Assembly (NCBI GenBank): GCA_946403545.1
Contig: CAMJAG010000003.1
Span: 1 to 35,296, forward strand
Direction: 5' to 3'
Source: an uncultured Caryophanales bacterium
GTDB taxonomy: Bacteria; Bacillota_I; Bacilli_A; RFN20; CAG-826
DNA: 35,296 nucleotides
Shown here: piece after piece, positions 8,153 to 18,259 of the stretch
Layout: each line of letters starts with the position of its first letter
How positions within the stretch are numbered: the stretch's first letter is position 1
Program-made: the position numbers and the translations under genes
Notes under the pieces: generated by a model
Told to the model about the DNA's origin: nothing
Seen by the model: only the letters and a program-made list of their open reading frames with translations
Databases searched by the model: none

Positions 8153-11100
8153 TTATGCTTTTCTATTGTTTTTATTGCTTGCAAGCTTCTTTTCTAAAGC
8201 AGCTTGTTGAGCGTGTTTGACATTCTTTTCTAGATACATCATCTTATCTGCTTTTTCAGTAACTTTTTCAAAGTTTTCATCTGGCCATTCCATAATAGAG
8301 GAACCAACAGAAACACTAACTCTTGTATCTTCGATAACTAAGTTAGATTGTGCTTTAATTTCTTCCATGTATTTTTCACAATCTGCTTTATCACTACCAG
8401 GAACGATAATTAAGAATTCGTCACCACCTAAGCGGAAGAATTCTGAATTATCTGGGAATGATGTAGTTAAAATACCAGCAGTAGCTTTAATAAATCTGTC
8501 ACCAGCTTTATGACCGAATGTATCGTTAACGTGTTTTAATCTATCACAGTCTGCCATAAAGACACCAACTGGATATAAGACGTTTGGAAGAGTATGTTTA
8601 ACATACTCATCGAGTTTAGAACGGTTACCGAAACCTGTTAATTCATCAGTTTCTGCAACTTTTCTAAGTTTTTCTTCGATAGCGATCTTTTCAGTAACAT
8701 CATTAATTTGACCAACAATACCTATAATCTTGCCATTTTTATCTCTAACTGGACGTTTTATTAATTCAATATATTCTGGTTTTGTTGGATCGATATTAGC
8801 TTTAATGACATATTGACTTGGTCTACCTGTCTTCACAATCTTTCTATCTTCATTAAACGCTTTTTTAGCGTTATCTCTATCAATACGGACTTCTAAGTCT
8901 GTCTTGCCACGGATTGAGAAGTTTTCACTTCCATCAGTTTTAATTTGTTTCCAAATTTGAGAACAGAAGACATATCTACCTTTAGTATCTTTAAAGAAGA
9001 TATTACTTGGTAATTCTTTAAGAATTCTTTCAAGTTCTTCATAAGTAAGACCATTATTTGGATCAATAGTTTTATTTTCTTCTGTTTTACTAGAAATTTT
9101 TGAAGTAACTTTCTTCTTCTCGGAAGTAGTCATATATTTACCCATGTTTTGTTTGCAATCAAAGAATTTAGTCTTAACTGCTTCAAAACAATAGATTAAC
9201 TTTTCAGAATATGCACCACATTCTCCATTGAGAATCATATCGAAAGCTTCTTCATTTGTGTATGCTTCTTTATATGGTCTCTCACTCGTGAGAGCGTCAA
9301 AACAATCTGCGATAGAAACGATTTGAGCAGAAATTGGAATTTGATCTCCTTTTAGACCTTTAGGATATCCTCTTCCATCCCATTTTTCATGATGATACTG
9401 GCAAATATCAATTGCGGTTTTTAAGTAATCGTCATCCCAAATATCAGTTAGTTTTTCAAGTAACTTAGCACCTTCCACTGTATGAGATTTCATGGTTTCG
9501 AATTCTTCATTAGAGAGTTTTCCAGGTTTAAGTAAGATAGCATCTGTAATAGCAATCTTTCCTAAGTCATGGAGTTTACTTGCTAAAGCAAAAGTTTCAA
9601 CATCATCATCTGTTAATTTGTATTCAGGACATTGTTTTTTAACTTCTTTAGTTAAGATACGAGTAAACATAGCAACACGCTTAACGTGTTCACCAGAAGT
9701 TTTATCTCTTCCTTCAACTGTTTCCGCTAAAGCTTCAAAGATACCTTCGTTAACTGCTTCAAGTTCTTCATTGGACTTATTGAGTTCTTTAGTTCTTTCT
9801 TCGACAAGTTCTTCAAGGTGTTTTTGTTCGTTTTGAGTTTTTTTAACTTCACCATCAATATTAACAACACCAATAGCAGCGCTGTTTTCATTTTCACCTT
9901 TAACAATGACAAGTTTAAACCAGAGAACACTTCCCATAGAGATGTCTCTATATTTGATTTGGAATTCATCAGTTTCTCTGAGTTTTTGTCTGATGTATTC
10001 AGTTTTACAAACTTCTAACATCATTTCTCTATCTGGTTCAAAGACTTCTTCTTCTATGAAGTCTTCAAAATAATCATCAAAGTTTTCTAATTCGATAAAT
10101 CCATCAGCGTATTCATTGTGTCTCTTATAGATAGCGAATGCATTTTCATCTAAATCTAATAAGTACGCTGAATAATAGATATCTGCGAATAATTTATTAA
10201 AAGATTGAATTCTTCTTTGTTCAACTTCAAGTTCTTCAACCTTATTCTTAATTTTAATATCTTTATCAATGCTACCGATGGATGCAATAAGACCAATAAT
10301 GTCGTTACCCTTCTTATCAGCGGTAAATCTCATTTGATAGAATAGTTCTTCACCATTAATAATTGCTCTAAATGGAACAGTATATTCAGAGTCATAAGAC
10401 AATGAATCAATAACATCATTAAAGCTTACTGATTTTCTGAATGTAGATTGTTCTTTTGGAGAAACGATAGATAAAGTAATTTCATCTAACTTATCTTTAA
10501 AATATTTAGTTTTTGCTAAACTTGGCATGATTTTAGTAAAAGTTTCACTAATAATGTATGGTGAATCTTTTGCCTTGGTTGGATCTTCGTTATCATTCAT
10601 CCTTAAATAAGTAATGAAGTCATAACTTGATGTTAAGTTAGTCAAGATAGCTTTGTTTTTAACATTTGTGAATTCTTGGATTTCAAAATCGTGTTCAATA
10701 TTTTCTACTGACACAATCCAATGAAGCTTATCAATAGTTGCAGAAGCAACCATTCTTGTATGAGTAATCATTCCATTAATCAATAATCTGAATGAGAAAA
10801 CAACAGAATCTTTTTCTTTAAGTTTATTTTCAAGATTCTTCTTATTTAAGAATTGTGTGAACGCAAGAGTGTCTTCAGGATGAATAAATTTCTTTGCTCT
10901 TCTAATAGCTTCGCCAAAGAAATCATTACCATTAAATTCTAATTCAAAATGTTCTAAACCTTTTGCAGGTTTATAAATCAAATATTCATTATTATTTGGG
11001 TTAACATAGAAAATAATTTCTACTTGTCTACCTAATGCTGAAGCAATATCTTCAAGAATTCTACCTTTTTTAGCATCTTCTTTATCAAGGAATTCGCTAG

Positions 11101-12067
11101 TAATATCCTTAAGGATTCCTTCCATTCTATAATAGTTATCTTTTTCAGCAATAGATTTAGCAGCTGCTCTAAAATATGCAGTTGATCCATCTTTTCTCTT
11201 CCATGGATACTCTAATCTATAGACAGCTTCACCTTTAATCAATTTATCGATGTGAATCATCATCTCATCTAAAGCTTCTGGATCGATTCTTTCAAACCAT
11301 GCTCTATATAGTTTTTCAGGAGTTAAATTATCATTTTCAAATCCTAAAATTTTCAAACATTTTTCATCAGCATACATTCTTGGAGCGAAACCTTGGCCCA
11401 TTTCAATCGCATGGTTACCAATTGAATCATCATCTTCAAGAACTTCTTTAGCGATATTTTTAGCGCCAATTGATCTTAAAACACTATCATCTTGTTTTTC
11501 ACTAACAGTGTAATATTCCTTAAATGGTTGTAAATAAACTTCGTCATCCGGTAAACCAAGACCACTATTCATGTAAATTTTTGTCATAGCACTGCTAGCT
11601 CTAATAAATGCAGCAATAACAGTGAAAGGATCCTCAATGATTCCTCTTTCTTTGAAAGATTGACTTAAAATCTTATATGCATCAGTTTGTTCTAAGAACA
11701 CCCTTACTCTTTTAAGAACATCTTTAGGGAAGAAATTCATTGTATAACTAAAAGCAATTAAGAAATCTAATATAGGTTGCGCGTGCTCGCTCATTTCCTT
11801 AATTCTTTTAACACTTCTAACAAAGAAGTTTTCTACACTAGTATAATTTTTCTCCCCAAGAAGATAATGAGAACAGACATCTCTTAAAGTATCGACAAAA
11901 AGATCGTATTTGGATGGAAAGTTATCACGAACAAATTCTCTATCAACGCCTGCGCGTTTTGCAATTTCATCTAAACTGGTTAGTTCGTAACCCTTACTAC
12001 CGAACTCTAAGAGAGCGATGTCAAAAACTCGTCTTAAAGCGATTCTGCTTACATCTGTATCTTTCAT
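8153..12067 (-). CDS. TetR-like HTH / PAS / HD-GYP / PAS / GGDEF multidomain protein (predicted c-di-GMP turnover)
   Basis: N-terminal GYELTSLDEIAKRAGVDREFVRDNFPSKYDLF (TetR_N-like); HDLGK (9557-9571) and HHEKWDGRGYP (9362-9394); C-terminal FRLGGDEF (GGDEF codons 8414-8428). Confidence 0.85.
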   Translation of the reverse strand: MKDTDVSRIALRRVFDIALLEFGSKGYELTSLDEIAKRAGVDREFVRDNFPSKYDLFVDTLRDVCSHYLLGEKNYTSVENFFVRSVKRIKEMSEHAQPILDFLIAFSYTMNFFPKDVLKRVRVFLEQTDAYKILSQSFKERGIIEDPFTVIAAFIRASSAMTKIYMNSGLGLPDDEVYLQPFKEYYTVSEKQDDSVLRSIGAKNIAKEVLEDDDSIGNHAIEMGQGFAPRMYADEKCLKILGFENDNLTPEKLYRAWFERIDPEALDEMMIHIDKLIKGEAVYRLEYPWKRKDGSTAYFRAAAKSIAEKDNYYRMEGILKDITSEFLDKEDAKKGRILEDIASALGRQVEIIFYVNPNNNEYLIYKPAKGLEHFELEFNGNDFFGEAIRRAKKFIHPEDTLAFTQFLNKKNLENKLKEKDSVVFSFRLLINGMITHTRMVASATIDKLHWIVSVENIEHDFEIQEFTNVKNKAILTNLTSSYDFITYLRMNDNEDPTKAKDSPYIISETFTKIMPSLAKTKYFKDKLDEITLSIVSPKEQSTFRKSVSFNDVIDSLSYDSEYTVPFRAIINGEELFYQMRFTADKKGNDIIGLIASIGSIDKDIKIKNKVEELEVEQRRIQSFNKLFADIYYSAYLLDLDENAFAIYKRHNEYADGFIELENFDDYFEDFIEEEVFEPDREMMLEVCKTEYIRQKLRETDEFQIKYRDISMGSVLWFKLVIVKGENENSAAIGVVNIDGEVKKTQNEQKHLEELVEERTKELNKSNEELEAVNEGIFEALAETVEGRDKTSGEHVKRVAMFTRILTKEVKKQCPEYKLTDDDVETFALASKLHDLGKIAITDAILLKPGKLSNEEFETMKSHTVEGAKLLEKLTDIWDDDYLKTAIDICQYHHEKWDGRGYPKGLKGDQIPISAQIVSIADCFDALTSERPYKEAYTNEEAFDMILNGECGAYSEKLIYCFEAVKTKFFDCKQNMGKYMTTSEKKKVTSKISSKTEENKTIDPNNGLTYEELERILKELPSNIFFKDTKGRYVFCSQIWKQIKTDGSENFSIRGKTDLEVRIDRDNAKKAFNEDRKIVKTGRPSQYVIKANIDPTKPEYIELIKRPVRDKNGKIIGIVGQINDVTEKIAIEEKLRKVAETDELTGFGNRSKLDEYVKHTLPNVLYPVGVFMADCDRLKHVNDTFGHKAGDRFIKATAGILTTSFPDNSEFFRLGGDEFLIIVPGSDKADCEKYMEEIKAQSNLVIEDTRVSVSVGSSIMEWPDENFEKVTEKADKMMYLEKNVKHAQQAALEKKLASNKNNRKA

Positions 12068-12169
12068 ACTATATACAATCCTTAATATCTTCTTGTGGTT
12101 TTATCATATCATACGCATACATTAATAAAATGACGTACTTACGAATTGATAAAATTTTGTTGTTTTTTT

Positions 12170-12214
12170 CAATTTTTATGACAATCTTGCGATGAGTAAA
12201 ATTTGAGATTTATC
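12170..12214 (-). repeat. Copy B of a repeated hairpin motif (GATAAATC...ATCGCAAGATTGTCATAAAA)
   Basis: Shares GATAAATC and ATCGCAAGATWGTCATAAAA with copy A; flanks can form a partially paired outer stem. Confidence 0.5.
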
Positions 12215-12333
12215 ACTATTAATAGCAAAATAGTCGATTTTTGTAAGTTTTTTGGATTTTTTGGCAATTTTCGATTATGTCAAATTTGTGTATAAAAATG
12301 TCGTTAATTTGGAATTTTAAAGATTTCAAAAAG

Positions 12334-12373
12334 CCCTATTTTATGACTATCTTGCGATAGATAGGGATTTATC
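12334..12373 (-). repeat. Copy A of a repeated hairpin motif (GATAAATCCCTATCTATCGCAAGATAGTCATAAAATAGGG)
   Basis: CTATC-GCAA-GATAG hairpin inside an outer stem CCCTAT/ATAGGG. Confidence 0.55.
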
Positions 12374-12407
12374 TTTAACTTTCGTTTGTTTTCATTTAAT
12401 CAAAAGA

Positions 12408-12435
12408 AAATGCGCACCATTACTGATGCGCATCT
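12408..12435 (-). terminator. Terminator after the ABC exporter operon
   Basis: ATGCGC-ATCAGTAATG-GTGCGCAT then TTTTCTTTT on the minus strand. Confidence 0.65.
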
Positions 12436-12455
12436 GTTTTGGGGGTCAATTTCAA

Positions 12456-13316
12456 CTACTTTACATCCCTCTTCACGAATAGGTGAGCACCTAGTGCGAA
12501 GAAGCCAAGTGAGTATACTAAGTTGACAATTATGCCTCTGATGAAGACGTCATTTGCGATTGTGATGTTATAAAGCACCACTGCATTTTCATCTGCAGGA
12601 TTGAATGAACTCATATCAATTTCCTTAGCAAAGCATACTAATGAATGGAATGGATTGATATAGCTTAATACATTAGTGAAATCTTCCATACCAGGGATTG
12701 AAGCAAAGATCATTGGGAACATGCCGAATACCATGATATAGATAATTGTGATTGGAATACATGGTCCAACATTTCTAAATACTGTCGCAACACATACTGA
12801 TATAGATGTGATTGTAACGTAAGAGAGTAATGTAATTATTAAGAGTTTTAAGATGAAATGGCCATACATTGTTCCAAATGCAGTCATTCCAAATACTTGA
12901 CCATTAGGATTGAATCCACCGATAGCACAGCCAAATCCGAAGCAAACTGCAATATACATTGCCATTAACGCTAATGCAAATACTAATCCAGAGATAAATA
13001 ATGATGCATAAATCTTAAATTTGGAGTTACCTGCAATAATCTTGTTTCTAATTGTGCCACTAGTGAACTCTAAAACAATAAAGATACAAAGGTTAATTGG
13101 CACTGAATAGCCAAATCCTTCTGCTGGGTTAACAGCGATTGCAAGCAAGCTTTGACCTGTGCAAACACTGAAAGGAACACCAGATTGACCAGTTTTTTCA
13201 ATCATTAAGAAGAGTAATGACATCATTAATGCAACACCTGCACCAATGATTAATGTGATTTTAAATGTTAAATCTCTAAACAATTTATAGCCGAAGGCTT
13301 TTAATAACTTTCTCAT
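12456..13316 (-). CDS. ABC-2 type permease (lantibiotic/bacitracin-exporter-like)
   Basis: Multi-TM; translationally coupled (TAATG) to the upstream ATPase. Confidence 0.75.
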   Translation of the reverse strand: MRKLLKAFGYKLFRDLTFKITLIIGAGVALMMSLLFLMIEKTGQSGVPFSVCTGQSLLAIAVNPAEGFGYSVPINLCIFIVLEFTSGTIRNKIIAGNSKFKIYASLFISGLVFALALMAMYIAVCFGFGCAIGGFNPNGQVFGMTAFGTMYGHFILKLLIITLLSYVTITSISVCVATVFRNVGPCIPITIIYIMVFGMFPMIFASIPGMEDFTNVLSYINPFHSLVCFAKEIDMSSFNPADENAVVLYNITIANDVFIRGIIVNLVYSLGFFALGAHLFVKRDVK

Positions 13317-14227
13317 TATTCAATACCTCCCACTAAATTTAAGTAATAATCTTCAACTGATTTATCATTACTATTACATAGTAAGATATCAATATCTGCT
13401 TTAACTAAGGACTTGATAATGTCTTTAGTTTCTACTTTGTCATAGACTTTAATTTCTCCACTTGGAAGTGTTTGAATATCTTTGCAACCCAATTTCTTTA
13501 AGATTTTTAAGGCTGCATCTTCATCACTAACTTTTAAAGTTAATGATTTCTTGCACTTTTCAAGAAGTTCGTTAGCGCTTACTTCTTCAATAAGTTTACC
13601 TTGTTTGATAAATCCATAATGAGTAGCGACCTTTTCAAGTTCTGAAAGAATATGAGAAGAAACGAGAATTGAAATACCTTGTTTTTGGTTTAATTCAATC
13701 ATTAATTCTCTAAGTTCTGCGATACCTTGAGGATCTAAACCATTAAGAGGTTCGTCTAAGATAAGGATTTGTGGGTCATTCATAAGCGCCATTGCGATAC
13801 CAAGACGTTGCCTCATACCCAAGGAAAAGTCTTTGACTTTTTTCTTTCCGACATCTTCAAGATGTACGAGTTTTAATACTGAATTTGCTTTTTCATCAGT
13901 TAATTTTAATCCTAAATATAAACTTGCATAAGTTAAGTTCTCTTTTGCAGTAAAAGTTGGGATTAAAGAAGGAGCTTCAACAATAGCAGAGATTTTTTGT
14001 CTTATTTTATATATTTCTCTGGATTTGTTATTAGCACCACAGATAGAATATGTGCCCTTAGTAGGATTTGCTAAGCCAGTTAACATACGCATGATTGTGG
14101 TTTTTCCACTACCATTTTCACCAACAAAGCCATAAATAGCTTTTTCAGGAATATGCATGTTTACTGAATCAACAACATTTCTATCGCCATACTTTTTTGT
14201 TAATCCATTTGTTTCGATTAAGAACAT
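13316..14227 (-). CDS. ABC transporter ATP-binding protein (BcrA-like)
   Basis: GENGSGKTT Walker A, SLGMRQRLGIA signature, ILILDEP Walker B. ORF track start 14359 is probably too long; ATG 14227 follows a ggagaaaaagt SD. Confidence 0.9.
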   Translation of the reverse strand: MFLIETNGLTKKYGDRNVVDSVNMHIPEKAIYGFVGENGSGKTTIMRMLTGLANPTKGTYSICGANNKSREIYKIRQKISAIVEAPSLIPTFTAKENLTYASLYLGLKLTDEKANSVLKLVHLEDVGKKKVKDFSLGMRQRLGIAMALMNDPQILILDEPLNGLDPQGIAELRELMIELNQKQGISILVSSHILSELEKVATHYGFIKQGKLIEEVSANELLEKCKKSLTLKVSDEDAALKILKKLGCKDIQTLPSGEIKVYDKVETKDIIKSLVKADIDILLCNSNDKSVEDYYLNLVGGIE

Positions 14228-14394
14228 ACTTTTTCTCCTTTTCGAGATAATTATACATAAAAATACATAACAATACAAATATATTCGTGAAAATCGTAAA
14301 ATCTTAGATTTTAGACTATATATTATTAATAATAAGGATATATATGGACTTATTTTCATATCAGTTTAAAATAAATAGCAGGAGGCTTTTTTAT

Positions 14395-15420
14395 ATGAAT
14401 AATAAAAAGACAGTTTTGTTCTTACCGATATTTACATTACTTCTTTCAAGTTGTTCCGCTAGTGGAAAACATTATGAGTGTAAAGAATATGTCGCTGGAA
14501 CATTAAAGTTTAAAGAGGACTTTAGAATCCTTCAAATGACAGATGTTCATTTGGGTAATAAAGATATCTTAGAAAAACATTTTGATTTTATGAGTAAGAC
14601 TATTAATGAAGCTCATGCAGATTTAATCGTTGTTACAGGAGATGTATTTACATTTGCTGATAAAAACACCGCAAAATCTGTATTTAAATTCTTTGATAGT
14701 TTCAATACACCTTGGACAATGACATGGGGAAACCATGATGAACAAACATATTATGATATCGATTGGATGACAGGTTATTTAAATAACTATGGCAGTAATT
14801 GTATCTTCAAAGATCTCCAAGATGATGATGTTTATGGTAACGCTAACTTTGTTATTAATTTAACTGAAGATGGCACTGCTACCAGTGCTGTTAAGCAACA
14901 ACTTATCATCATGGATTCAAATAGATACTGCTACAAAGCATTCTCTGGATATGATGCAATTCATGAAGACCAAGTTAAATGGTATGAAGATATGGTTAAC
15001 TACACAACTGCACAAAATTCAGGTACAGTTGTCCCTTCTTTAGCGTTCTTCCATATTCCTTTCGTAGAATTCCAAGATGCTTATAAGAAAGCAAAAGAAG
15101 GAACTGATCCAAAAGTCAAATTCGTGGAAGGTGTTGGAAAAGCTGATCTTTTAAACGAAGATATTTGCTCACCAAGTTTCAATTATGGTGAGGGATTATA
15201 TAAATCTATTAAGAAATTAGGAAGCACTAAGGGTGTTTTCGTTGGTCATGACCATATCAATACATGTTGTGTTGATGATGATGGACTTTATTTATGTTAT
15301 GGAATTAAGGCTACTACAAGAGTTTACTATGATGAAGAACTTATGGGTGGCCAAGTAGTATCTATGGATTCTACCAATAAAATATCTATTGAAAGATATT
15401 TCCACACATATGATGAATAG
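14395..15420 (+). CDS. Metallophosphoesterase (calcineurin-like) lipoprotein
   Basis: Lipobox LLLSSC; MTDVHLGN, VVTGDVF, WGNHDE, GHDHIN motifs; aggagg SD before ATG 14395. Confidence 0.88.
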   Translation: MNNKKTVLFLPIFTLLLSSCSASGKHYECKEYVAGTLKFKEDFRILQMTDVHLGNKDILEKHFDFMSKTINEAHADLIVVTGDVFTFADKNTAKSVFKFFDSFNTPWTMTWGNHDEQTYYDIDWMTGYLNNYGSNCIFKDLQDDDVYGNANFVINLTEDGTATSAVKQQLIIMDSNRYCYKAFSGYDAIHEDQVKWYEDMVNYTTAQNSGTVVPSLAFFHIPFVEFQDAYKKAKEGTDPKVKFVEGVGKADLLNEDICSPSFNYGEGLYKSIKKLGSTKGVFVGHDHINTCCVDDDGLYLCYGIKATTRVYYDEELMGGQVVSMDSTNKISIERYFHTYDE

Positions 15421-15432
15421 GAGGGAACTACA

Positions 15433-16323
15433 ATGAGTAAGAAATTATCTATTATCGTTTTAGTTTGCTTAGCATTAGTAGGTTCATTTGTTTCCTTCTA
15501 TGCTACTAACTTATTTATGTTTGATGTTGGAATGAAACTCAATATGTTTTCAGAGTTATCTCCAATTAGTACACTACCATTATTTATGATTGCTATAACT
15601 TTGGTTATAGGTGCAATGTTTATTCTTAAACTTCAAAAATACCCTAATAGCAAAAAGCAATTAGTTAAAATTTATTCTTTAATTATTGTTGTATTAGCAT
15701 TTGTTGGATTTATTACATCTATTTTAAGTGGAACAATTATCTATGGTTCTTTAGTGGCTAAATACCCATTCCCAGGATATTGCTTAATCTGTTTAATTGT
15801 TAACGCTTTAGTGTTAATCGCTGCTTTATTAGTGAGATTCTACTTTGTTAAGAAACTCCCAGATGACACTGAAACAAACAAAATTAAAGTCAGTACTGTA
15901 TTTAAAGCACTTGGTTTACAATTCGTAATTTATTACGCATTTGAAAGATTCGGCGCTGTTATGTGGTCACCAGTTTATGCTCAAGCAAGAACTCTTTACA
16001 TGACTTGGATATTCTACGTTTATTTATTAGTACCAATGGCTACAGGTATCTATCTTGCACTAAATTACTTTGGAAAAGGCGCAAAAGATAGCAAATTTAC
16101 AAGAATTTATATTCTTCCAGTTATCGCAGTCCATGTTATCTTTGGAGCGTTAACACTTGTGTTAGGCGCAACAAATACACTATTTGTTTCCGCTGTTAGT
16201 AATGCAATGGGTCTTGAAAGACTTGCTAGTATGCCAATCGTTATCTTATTAACAATTGTTGGTTATACAGCATTCTTCGTAGTGCAAATTTTTAAATCAA
16301 TAAAATTCAAAAAAACAAAATAA
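15433..16323 (+). CDS. Multi-TM membrane protein of unknown function
   Basis: Several hydrophobic segments; 12 nt downstream of the phosphoesterase gene. Confidence 0.6.
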   Translation: MSKKLSIIVLVCLALVGSFVSFYATNLFMFDVGMKLNMFSELSPISTLPLFMIAITLVIGAMFILKLQKYPNSKKQLVKIYSLIIVVLAFVGFITSILSGTIIYGSLVAKYPFPGYCLICLIVNALVLIAALLVRFYFVKKLPDDTETNKIKVSTVFKALGLQFVIYYAFERFGAVMWSPVYAQARTLYMTWIFYVYLLVPMATGIYLALNYFGKGAKDSKFTRIYILPVIAVHVIFGALTLVLGATNTLFVSAVSNAMGLERLASMPIVILLTIVGYTAFFVVQIFKSIKFKKTK

Positions 16324-16331
16324 AAGAAAAG

Positions 16332-16357
16332 GCAACTTGAAAAAGTTGCTTTTTTTC
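16332..16357 (+). terminator. Intrinsic terminator
   Basis: GCAACTT-GAAA-AAGTTGC followed by T-tract. Confidence 0.8.
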
Positions 16358-16398
16358 TTGCATTTATCAATAAATGTTAATAAAATTATCAGCAAAAT

Positions 16399-18228
16399 AT
16401 GAAGAAGAAAATTTTATTAACTGTCTCAATGATAAGTCTATTACTCGTAGGCTGTGGAACTAATAATTCTAACAATGATAGCGTTGTTGGTTTTTCTAGT
16501 GAATCTTCACTTACTAATATTGCTGTAACTTCAGTTAGTTTTGATAGCAATAGCGTTGAATTAGACGTGGATGAAACCACTACTCTTACATATAAGGTTT
16601 TTCCTGAAAACGCTACTAACAAAAATGTAATATTTGTAAGCGATAATAATGACATCGTAGAAATCCAACAAAACGGCGTTATTAAAGCAAAATCTAAAGG
16701 AATCGCACATATTACAATAACTACAGAAGATGGCAACAAAACTGATACATGTTCAGTTCAGGTTTATGGTGATAATCTAAATAAAACTAGACTTAGATAT
16801 AACTATAACGACTACTCATGGTACGTTGAGGATAATATATTATCCACTCCAACAATAGGAGATCCTAAATTATTAATTGTCCCTGTCTGGTTCACCGATT
16901 CTTCTGATTTCATTACTAATAATGAATATAAAAAGAATGTTAGAGAAGATATTCAAAAGGTCTATTTAGGCACAAACGAAGACACTGGATGGAGAAGCGT
17001 TTCTTCATTTTATGAAGAAGAATCATCTGGAGATTGCGTTATTACAGGAACTGTTACTGATTGGTATGAAGTAGGAAAATCATCCAATGACTTTAAGAGT
17101 ACTGATTCAGGTAGAATGAATACTCACTTGTTAGTTAATGAGGCAGTTGATTGGTATTTTGCAAACAATCCAGATGATGACATTATGGATTACGACACAA
17201 ATGATGATGGCGCATTAGATGGAGTTATTCTTATCTATGCAGCTCCAGATTATTTTGCTGCAGGCGGTACAACAATGAATAATTTGTGGGCTTATTGCTC
17301 ACACGCAAATACAAGCGCAATAAAAGGTAGCCATGCAAAACCTAAAGCATGCCCATATTTTTGGGCGAGTTACGATATGATTTATGGCAGTAATGTTGCG
17401 AAATCAAGAACTGGTAGCGCATTCCATGGCGGAGAAACTGACCATTGCTTACTAGATTCCCATTCATTTACGCATGAAATGGGTCATATGCTAGGTTTAG
17501 ATGACTATTATGACTATGGTCCAAAAGGATATTCTCTTGCAGGCGGGTTTTCTATGCAAGATTTAGTCTCTGGTGGTCATGATCCATTCTCAGTCGCAGC
17601 GTATGGATGGACTAGACCATATATTCCTGAAGAAACATGTACTTTGTGCATAAATGATTTCCAATCAAGTAAAGATATAATTCTTCTATCCCCAAATTGG
17701 AATGATGATTCATCACCATTTGACGAATACTTATTATTAGAATTATTCTCTCCTACTGGATTAAATGAAATGGATTGTAAATATCAATATTCTGATTATG
17801 ATGCACAAGGTCCAAACGAAATAGGAATACGTTTATGGCACGTTGATGCTAGATTAACTTGCAAATTAATTAATGGAAATAAATACTCTCAAGACTTATT
17901 CAATGTTCCTAACAAATTAAATACTCGTCTAGCGTTTAATAATACATTCAATAACGGCACATCATTATTAGGAGATGAATACGATAACCACGCACTTCTT
18001 CAACTAATTAGAAATAACAGCAATGATACATACTTGCCTAAATCACATTTAAAAGCGGAACATCTCTTCAAAGCCGGAGAGACATTCACTATGAGCGAGT
18101 TCAAAAGACAATTCATTAAAAATGGAAAACTTAATTCTGGTGAAGAATTAGGTTGGTCCTTCTCAGTAGATTCCATCACTAATAAAGATGGTAAAATTAA
18201 AGCAAGAGTTACTTGCACTAAAGAATAA
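16399..18228 (+). CDS. Secreted lipoprotein: Big_2-like Ig domain plus M6-like metalloprotease
   Basis: Lipobox LLLVGC; VTSVSFDSNSVELDVDETTTLTYKVFPENATNKNVIFVSDN (Big_2); HEMGHMLGLDDYYD (HExxHxxGxxD). Confidence 0.8.
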   Translation: MKKKILLTVSMISLLLVGCGTNNSNNDSVVGFSSESSLTNIAVTSVSFDSNSVELDVDETTTLTYKVFPENATNKNVIFVSDNNDIVEIQQNGVIKAKSKGIAHITITTEDGNKTDTCSVQVYGDNLNKTRLRYNYNDYSWYVEDNILSTPTIGDPKLLIVPVWFTDSSDFITNNEYKKNVREDIQKVYLGTNEDTGWRSVSSFYEEESSGDCVITGTVTDWYEVGKSSNDFKSTDSGRMNTHLLVNEAVDWYFANNPDDDIMDYDTNDDGALDGVILIYAAPDYFAAGGTTMNNLWAYCSHANTSAIKGSHAKPKACPYFWASYDMIYGSNVAKSRTGSAFHGGETDHCLLDSHSFTHEMGHMLGLDDYYDYGPKGYSLAGGFSMQDLVSGGHDPFSVAAYGWTRPYIPEETCTLCINDFQSSKDIILLSPNWNDDSSPFDEYLLLELFSPTGLNEMDCKYQYSDYDAQGPNEIGIRLWHVDARLTCKLINGNKYSQDLFNVPNKLNTRLAFNNTFNNGTSLLGDEYDNHALLQLIRNNSNDTYLPKSHLKAEHLFKAGETFTMSEFKRQFIKNGKLNSGEELGWSFSVDSITNKDGKIKARVTCTKE

Positions 18229-18231
18229 AAA

Positions 18232-18259
18232 ATCTAAGCTTTCCGGCTTAGATCTTTTC
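18232..18259. terminator. Shared terminator overlapping the minus-strand stop codon
   Basis: ATCTAAGC-TTTCCG-GCTTAGAT with T-rich flanks. Confidence 0.65.

Noticed and set aside
9492-9836. Antisense ORFs over the TetR/HD-GYP/GGDEF gene (also 8217..8513, 9727..9969, 9818..10018, 11914..12195)
   Set aside because: Ser/Leu/Phe-rich shadow translations or out-of-frame reading of a long true CDS.
12068-12455. Known GEMM (c-di-GMP-I) riboswitch upstream of the c-di-GMP genes
   Set aside because: No GCAAACC / GACGCAAAGC-type conserved core seen here or in 28157-28381; the repeated motif is different.
14298-14312. Palindrome AAAATCT-T-AGATTTT between divergent genes
   Set aside because: Short and AT-rich; could be an operator but not strong enough to claim.
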